The position numbers were made by a program, and so were the translations under genes. The notes beneath the pieces were generated by a model. That model ran no database searches and was not told where the DNA came from. It saw nothing but the letters and a program-made list of their open reading frames with translations. This document shows, in pieces, positions 12,147 through 20,197 of a stretch of 20,700 bases of DNA (the first letter of the stretch is position 1; the number at the start of each line of letters is the position of its first letter). Source of the stretch: an uncultured Clostridia bacterium (GTDB lineage Bacteria > Bacillota > Clostridia > TANB77 > CAG-508); NCBI GenBank assembly GCA_947625565.1, contig CANQOU010000008.1, forward strand, positions 1-20,700, written 5' to 3'.

Positions 12147-14021
12147 TTATTTTCCCTTTCTTGTTTGAAGATAAATAAGTAATACAGATATGTCAGCTGG
12201 TGATACTCCTGAAATTCTTGATGCTTGTCCTATTGAGTGAGGACGCATTTTTTCTAATTTTTGTCTAGCTTCTATTCTAATCCCTTTTATTTCCTTATAA
12301 TCTATATCTTCTGGTAATACTTTTTCTTCTAATTTTTTAAATTTTTTTACTTGTTCTTCTTGTAATTTTATATATCCCTCATACTTTATCTGTATTTCTA
12401 CTTCTTCTGCTTCTTGTCTGCTTAAATTAGGTTGCTCTTTATCTATTTGTTTTAAGTCTTCATATGTAATTTCTGTTCTTTTTAATAATTCTGACATTTT
12501 TGTACCTGTTTGAAGTGAATTTGTTCCTTTTTGTATTAAAAATTGATTAACTTCTTCTGTTGGTTTTACTGTAGTTTCTTTTAACCTTTTGATTTCTTCT
12601 TCTATGTTTTGTTTTTTTTGCAAAAATCTATCATATCTTTCTTGTGAAACCAGTCCAATATCATATCCTATTTTTGTCAAACGTAAGTCTGCGTTATCTT
12701 GTCTTAAAAGAAGTCTGTATTCGGCTCTTGAGGTCATCATTCTATATGGCTCATTAGTTCCTTTTGTTACAATGTCGTCAATTAACACTCCTATATAGCT
12801 TTGAGTTCTATCTAAGATTATTGGTTCTTTTCCCTTAATTTGTCTACTTGCATTTATTCCTGCCATTAAGCCTTGACATGCTGCTTCTTCATATCCAGAT
12901 GTTCCATTTATTTGTCCTGCCATAAATAGCCCATGTATTCCTTTATATTCTAAAGAAAGTTTTAGTTCTGATGGATTTATACAGTCATATTCTATCGCAT
13001 ATGCTGGTCTTGTGAATTCTGCTTTTTCTAATCCTGGAATTGTGTGATATAAAGCAATTTGAACATCTTCTGGTAAAGAAGAACTCATTCCTTGTATATA
13101 CATTTCTTCAGTATCTAATCCTACTGGTTCTACAAAAGCTTGATGCCTTGGTTTATCACTAAATCTAACTACTTTATCTTCTATTGAAGGACAATATCTT
13201 GGCCCTGTTCCCTCTATTTTTCCTGCATATAGTGGTGAACGGTGTAAATTTTGTCGAATTATGTCATGAGTTTTTTCATTAGTATATGTTAAATAACAGT
13301 CAACTTGTTCAAAAGGTTTCACATTATCATCAAATGAAAAAGCCTGAATATCTCTATCTCCTTTTTGAACTTCCATTTTAGAGAAATCAATACTTCTACG
13401 ATTTATTCTTGCTGGTGTTCCTGTTTTAAAACGTACTAAATTTATTCCTAATTTTTTTAAACAGTCAGAAAGTTTATTAGCTGCTGCAACTCCATCTGGT
13501 CCACTTTCTTGTGAAAATTCTCCTATAAATATTTTTCCTTTTAGATATGTCCCTGTTGCTAATATTATTGCTTTCACATTGTAGATTGCTCCTACACTAG
13601 TTTTAATTGATTTTACTTTTCCGTTATCTACAATTATATCTACGATTTCTCCTTGTTTAACTTCTAGGTTTTCTTGTAGTTCTAGTGTGTGTTTCATTTC
13701 CATTTGATATTTTTTTCTATCCGCCTGTGCTCTTAAAGAATGTACTGCTGGTCCTTTTGAAGTATTTAGCATTTTAACTTGTATCATGCTTTTGTCTGTA
13801 TTTTTTCCCATTTCTCCACCAAGTGCATCAATTTCTCTTACTAGATGTCCTTTTGAGCTTCCTCCTATATGCGGATTGCATGGCATATTAGCAATATTTT
13901 CTAAACTAATTGAAAATATTAAAGTTTTCATTCCTAATCTTGCTGCTGCTAATGCTGCTTCACATCCAGCATGTCCAGCTCCAACAACTGCCACATCATA
14001 ATCTCCTGCTTGATATTCCAT
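12147..14021 (-). CDS. mnmG: tRNA uridine-5-carboxymethylaminomethyl modification enzyme MnmG (GidA)
   Basis: A 624-residue FAD protein of normal length. The N-terminal dinucleotide fold has VVGAGHAGCEAALAAARLG, followed by NMPCNPHIGGSSKGHLVREI, the family signature. ATGTYLKGKIFIGE and GPRYCPSIEDK lie mid-protein, GLFMAGQINGTSGYEEAACQ marks the second signature, and the C-terminal helical domain ends HSIGQASRISGVSPADISVL, the part that contacts MnmE and tRNA. With MnmE it puts the cmnm5 group on wobble U34 of tRNAs. The start at 14021 has AAGGA about ten bases upstream. A 352-base gap separates it from mnmE, an unusual distance for this cluster. Confidence 0.98.
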   Translation of the reverse strand: MEYQAGDYDVAVVGAGHAGCEAALAAARLGMKTLIFSISLENIANMPCNPHIGGSSKGHLVREIDALGGEMGKNTDKSMIQVKMLNTSKGPAVHSLRAQADRKKYQMEMKHTLELQENLEVKQGEIVDIIVDNGKVKSIKTSVGAIYNVKAIILATGTYLKGKIFIGEFSQESGPDGVAAANKLSDCLKKLGINLVRFKTGTPARINRRSIDFSKMEVQKGDRDIQAFSFDDNVKPFEQVDCYLTYTNEKTHDIIRQNLHRSPLYAGKIEGTGPRYCPSIEDKVVRFSDKPRHQAFVEPVGLDTEEMYIQGMSSSLPEDVQIALYHTIPGLEKAEFTRPAYAIEYDCINPSELKLSLEYKGIHGLFMAGQINGTSGYEEAACQGLMAGINASRQIKGKEPIILDRTQSYIGVLIDDIVTKGTNEPYRMMTSRAEYRLLLRQDNADLRLTKIGYDIGLVSQERYDRFLQKKQNIEEEIKRLKETTVKPTEEVNQFLIQKGTNSLQTGTKMSELLKRTEITYEDLKQIDKEQPNLSRQEAEEVEIQIKYEGYIKLQEEQVKKFKKLEEKVLPEDIDYKEIKGIRIEARQKLEKMRPHSIGQASRISGVSPADISVLLIYLQTRKGK

Positions 14022-14373
14022 TTATTTTTTTCCTTTCTTTTTACTTTTTTTGTTTTTTCATATGAAACAAGAAATTAGGTTTTATTTCTTGTCAGCTTTT
14101 TTTTTACATATAAGTTTATTTTGTTTTATGTTTACAGTTTCGTTTTTCTTTTTATCTCTCTGTATTTTGCCGATATGTGTTTGTTTTCATTTTTACAAAA
14201 CTTTTCTTTCTTTATTTAATTTGTAATTATGTTCCTTATTTCTGTTTTTACTTTTTCTTTGCTTTTATTATATCTCTTTTGAAAATCGCCATATTTTTAT
14301 TTTTAGTTTTATTTTATAAAGTTACATATCTATTGCATATTTTTTTCTTATTTTGAATTCTCATGCGTTATAA
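14022..14373. other. Gene-free spacer between mnmE and mnmG
   Basis: About 350 bases, very T-rich on the plus strand, with no supported gene. It holds the inverted repeat at 14067-14092 and a minus-strand TATAAT (14282-14277) without a clear -35, which may serve as a weak mnmG promoter. Confidence 0.6.
14067..14092. repeat. Perfect 9-base inverted repeat before mnmG
   Basis: ACAAGAAAT and ATTTCTTGT flank an eight-base loop, in the leader about 46 bases upstream of the mnmG start. On the plus strand it is followed five bases later by nine T residues; on the minus strand no T-run follows. A leader stem or an operator is possible. Confidence 0.55.
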
Positions 14374-15739
14374 CTATTTTCCTAGACAAAACTTTGAAAA
14401 TATTTCATCTAATATATCATCTGTTACACTTTCTCCTGTTATGTTGCCTAAATTTTCTAATATCTCTCTTAAATAAATAGCAGTTATATCTAATGGCATT
14501 TTGTTTTCTATGGCTTCTTTAGCTTTTTCACAGCCTTCTAATGCTTTATGAATAAAGTTTTTATGTCTTACATTTGTTATGGTTAAATTATTATCTACAT
14601 TTATTTTTTCAAAAGAAAATAGGTTCTTTATTGTATTATATAATTCTTCTAAACCTTTTTCTCCTAATATAGACATATTTATTATATATTCTGAAGAATT
14701 AGAAATTTCCTCTGTATTAGCTGTAATTTTTTGCTCTAAATCTGTTTTATTTAGCACAATAATTGCTGTTTTTCCTTTTATCAATTCTAATATTTCTTTA
14801 TCTTCATTTGTTAATTCTTTACTACTGTCAAAAATAGCAATTATTAAATCTGCTTCTTGCGCCATTTTTTTTGATTTTTCAATTCCAATTCTTTCTACTT
14901 CATCTTTAGCTTCTCTAATTCCTGCCGTGTCTATTAACTGTAATGGTATTCCTTTTACTGTGACAAATTCTTCAATGGTGTCTCTTGTTGTTCCTGCTAT
15001 TTCCGTAACAATTGCTCTGTCTTCTTGTAATATAGCATTTAATAAAGAAGATTTTCCTGCATTTGGTTTACCTATAATTGCTGTTTTTATTCCTTCTTTC
15101 AATAGTTTTCCATCATCGAAACTTTTTTCTAATCTATTTAAATCTGAATAAACTAATCTTAACATATTTTGTATTTCTTGATTTGTTACTTCTTCTAAAT
15201 CATATTCTGGATAGTCTATATCTACTTCTATATTTATCATTACATCCATAATTTTTTGCTTTATTTGATGTATTTTTTTTGAAAGCCTACCTTCTAGTGC
15301 TTGTATTCCTGTTTTTAATTCTTTATCAGTTTTTGCTTGAATAATGTCTATAACAGATTCTGCTTGTAATAAGTCTATTCTTCCATTTAAAAATGCTCTT
15401 TTAGTAAATTCTCCCGGGTCGGCTAATTCTGCACCATTTTTTAAGCATAATTCTAAGATTTTTTTTACAATAAATTGGCCCCCATGTGTTTGAATTTCGC
15501 ACATATCTTCTGTTGTATAACTTTTAGGTGCTTTGAAGTTTGAAACTAACACTTCATCTATAATTTGTTCATTTTCTACTATATGTCCATATTTTATTGT
15601 ATAACCTTGTATTTCTGTTGTTTTATTTTTTGGCTTAAATATTTTTTCTAATATTTTAAATGTATCTTGCCCACTCATTCTGACTATTCCTATTCCTCCA
15701 ATTCCGTGGTGCCGTAGATATTGATGCAATTGTATTCAT
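14374..15739 (-). CDS. mnmE: tRNA modification GTPase MnmE (TrmE), frameshifted near the start
   Basis: The natural start is ATG 15739-15737 behind GGAGG, encoding MNTIASISTAP, but the frame is then lost. Removing one base near 15704-15709 (CCACGG read as CCAGG) gives MNTIASISTAPGIGGIGIVR, exactly the family N-terminus, and 454 residues. The rest is intact in one frame: folate-binding N-domain, helical domain, and an inserted GTPase with GKPNAGKSS (about 223-231), GTTRDT (about 249), DTAG (about 270) and NKTD, then the C-terminal catalytic CLGK. A TTG start (15729) would replace the first residues by unrelated ones and has no ribosome site. MnmE pairs with MnmG. As written the gene would be damaged, so I suspect a sequence error or a recent mutation. 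Confidence 0.9.
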
Positions 15740-15826
15740 TATTTTCCTCCTATTTTTTAACTAAAAAAGAGGCAAAGATAGATATTACATATTGTAAAAT
15801 CCGACCTTTGACCTCCGATTTTAATT

Positions 15827-16516
15827 TTATTTTCTTTTTAATGATATAACTACTTTACGATGTGGTTCTTCTCCAATGCTTACTGTTTCTACTTTTGGGT
15901 GGTTTTGTAATTTACTATGAATTATTTTTCTTTCATATGGTTGCATTGGCTCTAATGTAACTGATTTTCTTGTTTTTATAACTGTTTTTGCAACTTTTTC
16001 TGCTAATTCTTCTAATGTTTTTTCTCTTTTTTGTTTATATCCTTCTATATCTAGAAAAACTCTTATTTTTTGTTCTATTCCTTTTGCAGCTATTGATGTT
16101 AAAAGCATTTGCAATGCATATAATGTTTCTCCCCTATGCCCTATTAAATATCCTAATTTCTCATTGTTTATTTTTACTTTTAGTCCACTTTCATCTACTT
16201 CAACTTCATATTTTGTACCTTCTGGAAGATGTTTGATAAAATCTTCTAAAAATTTTTCTACATTTTCTTTAGCTTTTTGTTGATTTTCTGGTAAGATAAT
16301 AATTTCTTTTTTTGGCATTTTTTCTTCTTTTTTTACTACATTTTCTTTTAATGTTAATTCTACTTTTACTACTCGTGGTGCTAAAATACTAAAAAAACTT
16401 CTTTTATCGTCACTTTCTAATACTTTTATATCTACACTGTCTCTAGGTACTTTTAACTGTTTTAATCCATTTTCTATAGCCTCATTGGTAGTCTTTCCTT
16501 CTGCTACAACTGTCAT
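15827..16516 (-). CDS. jag: RNA-binding protein Jag/KhpB (SpoIIIJ-associated)
   Basis: A 229-residue protein with AGGAGG before ATG 16516. It has the three family domains in order: Jag-N (residues 1-55, EGKTTNEAIENGLKQL), a KH domain (about 90-165) with its GxxG loop in GYLIGHRGETLYALQMLL, and an R3H domain (about 170-229) with EPMQPYERKIIHSKLQ and SIGEEPHRKVVI. A Lys/Glu linker joins the first two. In Firmicutes it binds RNA with KhpA and affects cell division and elongation. It starts 13 bases after yidC, its usual partner. Confidence 0.96.
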   Translation of the reverse strand: MTVVAEGKTTNEAIENGLKQLKVPRDSVDIKVLESDDKRSFFSILAPRVVKVELTLKENVVKKEEKMPKKEIIILPENQQKAKENVEKFLEDFIKHLPEGTKYEVEVDESGLKVKINNEKLGYLIGHRGETLYALQMLLTSIAAKGIEQKIRVFLDIEGYKQKREKTLEELAEKVAKTVIKTRKSVTLEPMQPYERKIIHSKLQNHPKVETVSIGEEPHRKVVISLKRK

Positions 16517-16529
16517 TTTGTTTCTCCTC

Positions 16530-17408
16530 CTATTCTTCTTTTTCTTTTAGCAATATATTTAATACTAGTCTTTCTGCAATCATTGCAAGATTATTTACTA
16601 GCCAATATAGTGCTAATCCTAATGGTGCAACTAATGATATAGAAACAGACATTATTGGCATCATCCAAGACATCATTTTATTTGTTTGTGCCATTGGATC
16701 GATTTCCTCTTCTTCCTTTTCTTCTTTCTTAACTTCTTCCTCTTTATTTTTATTTGTATTATTCGTACTTTGCATCATTGTTACTAATTTCATAGATACA
16801 AATGTAGATAATATGTATAATACTGGTATTATATAAACTGTCCAATCCCCTAAGTTTTGTTGAGGAATTTTACTTAAATCTAATCCCAAGAAATTCATAT
16901 TTATTTCATATTGTTGAAGTTCTTGATTTTCTGGATTTTGTTCTTTTAAATAGTCTATTTCTCTTATTATATCTATTTCTGGGTATGCAGCACCTGTTAT
17001 TTTTTCTGCTTGTTTTAATTGTTCTATATTATTGTTTAGTGCATTGCTATCTACTTTTTTCATATATGTTAAAGGACATCTTACCATATAGAAGATTGAA
17101 ATCAATAAAATGAATTGTATAATTGAACTTAAACATCCACTAAAAGGATTTATTTTTTCTTCTTTGTATAAATTCATCATTTCTTGATTTAGTTTTTCTT
17201 GGTCGTTTTTATATTTGAATTGTAAAACTTTAATTTTTTCCTGAAGTTTCACATTTTTTTTCATTGTTTTTTGTTGTTTTATAGAAAATGGCAACATTGC
17301 GATTTTTATAACTAATGTAAATAAAATCATTGCTAATCCATAATTATTAACAAATTGATATATAAAATTTAAAAGATATCCAAATATATTTGCGAAAAAT
17401 TGAAACAT
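16530..17408 (-). CDS. yidC: Membrane protein insertase YidC/Oxa1 family
   Basis: A 292-residue membrane protein with GGAGG seven bases before ATG 17408. The N-terminal helix is followed by FTLVIKIAMLPFSIKQQ and a long cytoplasmic helical hairpin (TMKKNVKLQEKIKVLQFKYK), then PFSGCLSSIIQFILLISIFY, an extracellular segment, and three more helices ending in LGLALYWLVNNLAMIAERLV. A basic-acidic linker (about 222-242) lies before the last helices. YidC inserts and folds membrane proteins with or without SecYEG. The groove Arg of SpoIIIJ appears as Lys here (K35), a change I recall from other Clostridia. There is no lipoprotein signal. It is in operon with yidD and jag. Confidence 0.96.
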   Translation of the reverse strand: MFQFFANIFGYLLNFIYQFVNNYGLAMILFTLVIKIAMLPFSIKQQKTMKKNVKLQEKIKVLQFKYKNDQEKLNQEMMNLYKEEKINPFSGCLSSIIQFILLISIFYMVRCPLTYMKKVDSNALNNNIEQLKQAEKITGAAYPEIDIIREIDYLKEQNPENQELQQYEINMNFLGLDLSKIPQQNLGDWTVYIIPVLYILSTFVSMKLVTMMQSTNNTNKNKEEEVKKEEKEEEEIDPMAQTNKMMSWMMPIMSVSISLVAPLGLALYWLVNNLAMIAERLVLNILLKEKEE

Positions 17409-17423
17409 TTTGTTTCCTCCGTA

Positions 17424-17642
17424 TTATTTTAATGGGTCATACCCACCTTTTGAAAATGGATTACAACGTAAAATTCTTTTTATTCCTAGAAAAGCCCCCT
17501 TTAATGCACCATATTTATCAATTGCCTGTTTTGTATATTCTGAGCATGTTGGGTAATATTTACAGTTTATTTGCTTACTAGTAAGCCATATTGATATATG
17601 TTTTTGATACCAATTTATAACATATATAAGAAATTTTTTCAT
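17424..17642 (-). CDS. yidD: Membrane protein insertion efficiency factor YidD
   Basis: A 72-residue protein from ATG 17642-17640 (MKKFLIYVINWYQKHIS); the frame is open seven codons further but that start overlaps rnpA and has no ribosome site. The family pattern is complete: CKYYPTCSEYTKQAIDKYGA, LKGAFLGIKRILRCNPFSKG and GYDPLK, with three conserved Cys. An amphipathic N-terminal helix is thought to sit on the membrane next to YidC. It lies 13 bases after rnpA and 15 before yidC. Confidence 0.95.
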   Translation of the reverse strand: MKKFLIYVINWYQKHISIWLTSKQINCKYYPTCSEYTKQAIDKYGALKGAFLGIKRILRCNPFSKGGYDPLK

Positions 17643-17655
17643 TTTTTCTCTTTCT

Positions 17656-18006
17656 CTATGCATTTATAAATATTTTTGCTTGTTGAAAAATTTGTTTCAT
17701 ATCTTCTTTTATGAATTTATAAGTTACTTTTTTTGGATTTGCTTTTTTATTCCATAAAAAAACAATATTATTTCCTGCTGAAATTTGTTCTTCATAATGG
17801 TAATAGCTTTCTTTAATTAATCTTTTTATATGGTTTCTTCTTACGGCATTACAGGTTTTTGAGCTAATTGCTATTCCTAGAAAGTTTTGAGTTGCTTGTT
17901 TGTTTTTCTGGATAAAAGCTATAATATTTTTTCCAGAAAAACATTTTCCTTTTGTTAAAACTGATCGAAATTCATAATTTTTTTTCAACATTTTTGTTTT
18001 TTTCAT
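17656..18006 (-). CDS. rnpA: Ribonuclease P protein component
   Basis: A 116-residue basic protein. The RNR signature is present as KTCNAVRRNHIKRLIKESYY, after the conserved start region KKNYEFRSVLTKGKCFSGKN. It is the protein subunit of RNase P, which trims tRNA 5' ends. ATG 18006 has AGGGGAAAG about ten bases upstream; Met6 (MLKKNYEF) is a possible alternative. It follows rpmH after 46 bases, the order conserved in nearly all bacteria. Confidence 0.96.
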   Translation of the reverse strand: MKKTKMLKKNYEFRSVLTKGKCFSGKNIIAFIQKNKQATQNFLGIAISSKTCNAVRRNHIKRLIKESYYHYEEQISAGNNIVFLWNKKANPKKVTYKFIKEDMKQIFQQAKIFINA

Positions 18007-18052
18007 TCCATACTTTCCCCTTTTGGCAAATAGGTATGAAAAAATAAATTTT

Positions 18053-18187
18053 TTACGCTGTTAGTTTTTTTCTACCTTTTGCTCTTCTAGCTTTTAATAC
18101 ATTTCTTCCTGCTCTTGTTTTCATTCTTTTCATGAAACCATGTTCTGATTTTTCTTGTCTGTTTTTTGGTTGATATGTTCTTTTCAT
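18053..18187 (-). CDS. rpmH: 50S ribosomal protein L34
   Basis: A 44-residue, very basic protein: it begins MKRTYQPKNRQEKSEHGFMK and ends RAKGRKKLTA. The pattern KRTYQP...HGFxxRMxTxxGRxVLxxRRxKGRxxL is unmistakable for L34. GGAGG lies ten bases before ATG 18187. It is the first gene of the rpmH-rnpA-yidD-yidC-jag-mnmE run, driven by the consensus promoter at 18225-18254. Confidence 0.98.
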   Translation of the reverse strand: MKRTYQPKNRQEKSEHGFMKRMKTRAGRNVLKARRAKGRKKLTA

Positions 18188-18224
18188 TTTTCAGCACCTC
18201 CTACTGCTTTTTACAAGTATATCG

Positions 18225-18254
18225 ATTATACCCTATTTTCGATAGTATTGTCAA
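18225..18254 (-). promoter_or_regulatory. Promoter of the rpmH operon
   Basis: Perfect TTGACA (18254-18249) and perfect TATAAT (18230-18225) with an 18-base spacer on the minus strand, about 30 bases before the rpmH start. It is the strongest-looking promoter in the window, as expected for a ribosomal protein operon. Confidence 0.88.
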
Positions 18255-18338
18255 GTATATTTTGAAATTTTTTTGTAATATTTATGAAATATTTTTGTCA
18301 CTTTTTTTACTTTTTTTTGGTTTTTTTCTTTGTTTTTA

Positions 18339-18368
18339 TTGACTTGTAGGTGAAAAATTTGATATGAT
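18339..18368 (+). promoter_or_regulatory. Promoter of dnaA
   Basis: TTGACT (18339-18344), an 18-base spacer and TATGAT (18363-18368). The leader to the dnaA start would be about 130 bases and contains two DnaA boxes, pointing to feedback control. Confidence 0.75.
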
Positions 18369-18465
18369 ACGAGCATATAAATGTCAGATTTTATCATATT
18401 TTTTAGAATTTGTGTTCGCAGAAATGTTGCATTTTTGTTACAAATATAATAGTTTTATCAACATT

Positions 18466-18486
18466 TGTGGATAAAATTGTGGATAA
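18466..18486 (+). promoter_or_regulatory. Two perfect DnaA boxes in the dnaA leader
   Basis: TGTGGATAA at 18466-18474 and 18478-18486, same direction, 12 bases apart. Both match the DnaA consensus (TTATCCACA, reverse). They form the upstream origin box cluster and can repress dnaA when DnaA is abundant. Confidence 0.9.
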
Positions 18487-18502
18487 TTTAAAGGAAGGAT
18501 GT

Positions 18503-19867
18503 ATGTTTATGGATATTGATAAAGAAGAACTTCTAGCAAAAATTAAAGAAACATTAAAAGGTGAAGTTTCTGAAATCTCTTATGCAACATGGATTAGCTC
18601 TTTGGGAATTCAATCTGTTAGTAATAATCATATTGTTTTTACTGCTTTATCTGAATATCAAAGAGATTTTATAGAAAATCGTTTTAAAGATTTAATTTTC
18701 TTTACTTTAAAACATATTACAAATAGAGAATTCACTTTTTCTGTTGTAGACTTATCATCTAAAGACCCTTCTCAAAATGAAGTAGAAATCATTAGAGAAA
18801 AAACTTCTAGTGTTTCTGATACTGAATTGGAATCAAATCATCAAACTCTTGACCCTGGAAAAACTTTTGAGACTTTTGTTGTTGGAAACAATAATAGATT
18901 TGCTCATGCTGCTGCATTAGCAATTGGAAATCAACCTGGTAATTCTTATAATCCTTTATTTTTATATGGTGGTGTTGGTTTAGGGAAAACTCATTTAATG
19001 CATGCTATTGGAAATAGAATTGTAGAAGAAAATAGAAAAGCTAATGTCTTATATGTTACATCAGAAAAATTTACAAATCAGTTAATCAATGCTCTTAAGG
19101 ATAATAAGACTGAAGTTTTTCGTAATAAGTACCGTACAATTGATACTTTACTTATTGATGATATTCAATTTATTGCTGGAAAAGAGCGAATTCAAGAGGA
19201 ATTTTTTCACACTTTTAATGCTTTAAGAGATGAAGGAAAACAAATTGTTATTTCTAGTGATAAGCCTCCTAGGGATATAGATTTTTTAGAGGATAGATTA
19301 AAGTCTAGGTTTGAAGGTGGTCTACTTGCTGATATATCTTGTCCAGATTATGAAACTCGTTTAGCTATTTTAAGAAAAAAAGCACAAGATGAAAAAATTA
19401 TTGTAGATGATTCTATTTTATCAGATATAGCATTAAAGATTGATTCTAATATTAGAGAATTAGAAGGTGTATTTAATAAAATTGTTGCTAGAGCTCTTTT
19501 GACACATAGTCCTATTACTATTGAGCAAGCAGAACTAACAATAAATGAGTTTAAACTAAAAAGTGAAAAGGTTATATCTGGAGATTTTATAAAAGAAACT
19601 GTTGCAAAATATTTTAGCATTGATAAAAATGATTTATCAGGAGAAAAAAGATCAAATGATATCGCTTTCCCTAGACAAATTGCTATGTTTCTTTGTAGAG
19701 AAATTGCTAATATGTCCTTCCCACAAATAGGAAAAGAATTTGGAAACAGAGACCATTCAACTGTTATGCATGCTTACAATAAAATAAAAAAAGAAGCTAA
19801 GGAAAATATAAATACAAAACGAATTGTGGAAAGTGTGAAAAACATTATTGTAAATGATACGGAATAG
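18503..19867 (+). CDS. dnaA: Chromosomal replication initiator protein DnaA
   Basis: A 454-residue protein. I choose ATG 18503 (MFMDIDKEELL), placed after AAGGAAGG; ATG 18509 is nearly as likely. Domain I (about 1-85, with TWISSL) interacts with helicase and other partners, a short domain II linker (about 85-115) follows, then the AAA+ domain III with Walker A GGVGLGKTHLMHAIG (about 156-170) and Walker B LLIDDIQFIAGK, and domain IV with ANMSFPQIGKEFGNRDHSTV, the DnaA-box reading helix. It opens the origin next to it. The longer open frame upstream, from 18410, crosses the DnaA boxes and has no ribosome site. Confidence 0.98.
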   Translation: MFMDIDKEELLAKIKETLKGEVSEISYATWISSLGIQSVSNNHIVFTALSEYQRDFIENRFKDLIFFTLKHITNREFTFSVVDLSSKDPSQNEVEIIREKTSSVSDTELESNHQTLDPGKTFETFVVGNNNRFAHAAALAIGNQPGNSYNPLFLYGGVGLGKTHLMHAIGNRIVEENRKANVLYVTSEKFTNQLINALKDNKTEVFRNKYRTIDTLLIDDIQFIAGKERIQEEFFHTFNALRDEGKQIVISSDKPPRDIDFLEDRLKSRFEGGLLADISCPDYETRLAILRKKAQDEKIIVDDSILSDIALKIDSNIRELEGVFNKIVARALLTHSPITIEQAELTINEFKLKSEKVISGDFIKETVAKYFSIDKNDLSGEKRSNDIAFPRQIAMFLCREIANMSFPQIGKEFGNRDHSTVMHAYNKIKKEAKENINTKRIVESVKNIIVNDTE

Positions 19868-20197
19868 GTAATTCTAAGAAATTTTTATTTTTTTAAAATT
19901 TATGTTTGTAAAAATTCTTGTTTGTGAAAAATAAAGGAAGTTTTTCTTACGGAACTAATACATCCGTTATCCACAGGTAGTTGTGAATTTCTTGTTTACA
20001 AACTGTTTATAATTCAGTTTTCCACAAAAAGATTTTTGAGCTGTGCAAAAATAGAAAAGTTTTCCACTAATTTATGCACAAGCTATACATTAGAGTATGT
20101 AGTTTTCCATACGGTTTTCCACAGTTTCCACAGTACCTACTACTACTACTACTAAATATATTATTTATTTTATTATTATATTAAGGAGGAACAAAAA
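19868..20197. other. Origin of replication (oriC), dnaA-dnaN intergenic part
   Basis: A 330-base non-coding stretch. It holds one perfect DnaA box, TTATCCACA (19967-19975), and several near boxes: TTTTCCACA at 20018-20026 and 20115-20123, TTTTCCACT at 20060-20068, TTATGCACA at 20072-20080, TTTTCCATA at 20103-20111 and GTTTCCACA at 20124-20132. These are followed by a DnaA-trio and a pure A/T tract. Together with the boxes at 18466-18486 this is a bipartite origin like that of Bacillus subtilis, with dnaA between the two halves. Confidence 0.9.
20138..20155 (+). promoter_or_regulatory. DnaA-trio and start of the unwinding element
   Basis: Five TAC triplets followed by TAA, placed six bases after the last two tandem DnaA boxes and directly before an A/T-only stretch (to about 20182). 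This is the layout of the basal unwinding system described in B. subtilis: boxes, trios, then the melted region. Confidence 0.85.

Noticed and set aside
12643..12656. parS half site within mnmG (TTGTGAAACC)
   Set aside because: Only one arm matches and it lies in coding DNA; expected by chance in this sequence.
14054..14069. parS-like sequence TTTTTCATATGAAACA
   Set aside because: Three mismatches, two of them in the CACGTG centre that ParB needs; not annotated as parS.
15796..15822. Inverted repeat AAAATC...GATTTT between jag and mnmE
   Set aside because: Only six pairs with a 15-base loop and no convincing T-run; may be chance in AT-rich DNA.
18410..18502. N-terminal extension of dnaA
   Set aside because: It covers the DnaA boxes, has no ribosome site and does not look like domain I.
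20137..20155. TAC repeats as a microsatellite or CRISPR-like repeat
   Set aside because: Position after DnaA boxes and before an A/T-only tract identifies it as a DnaA-trio; no CRISPR array is present in the window.
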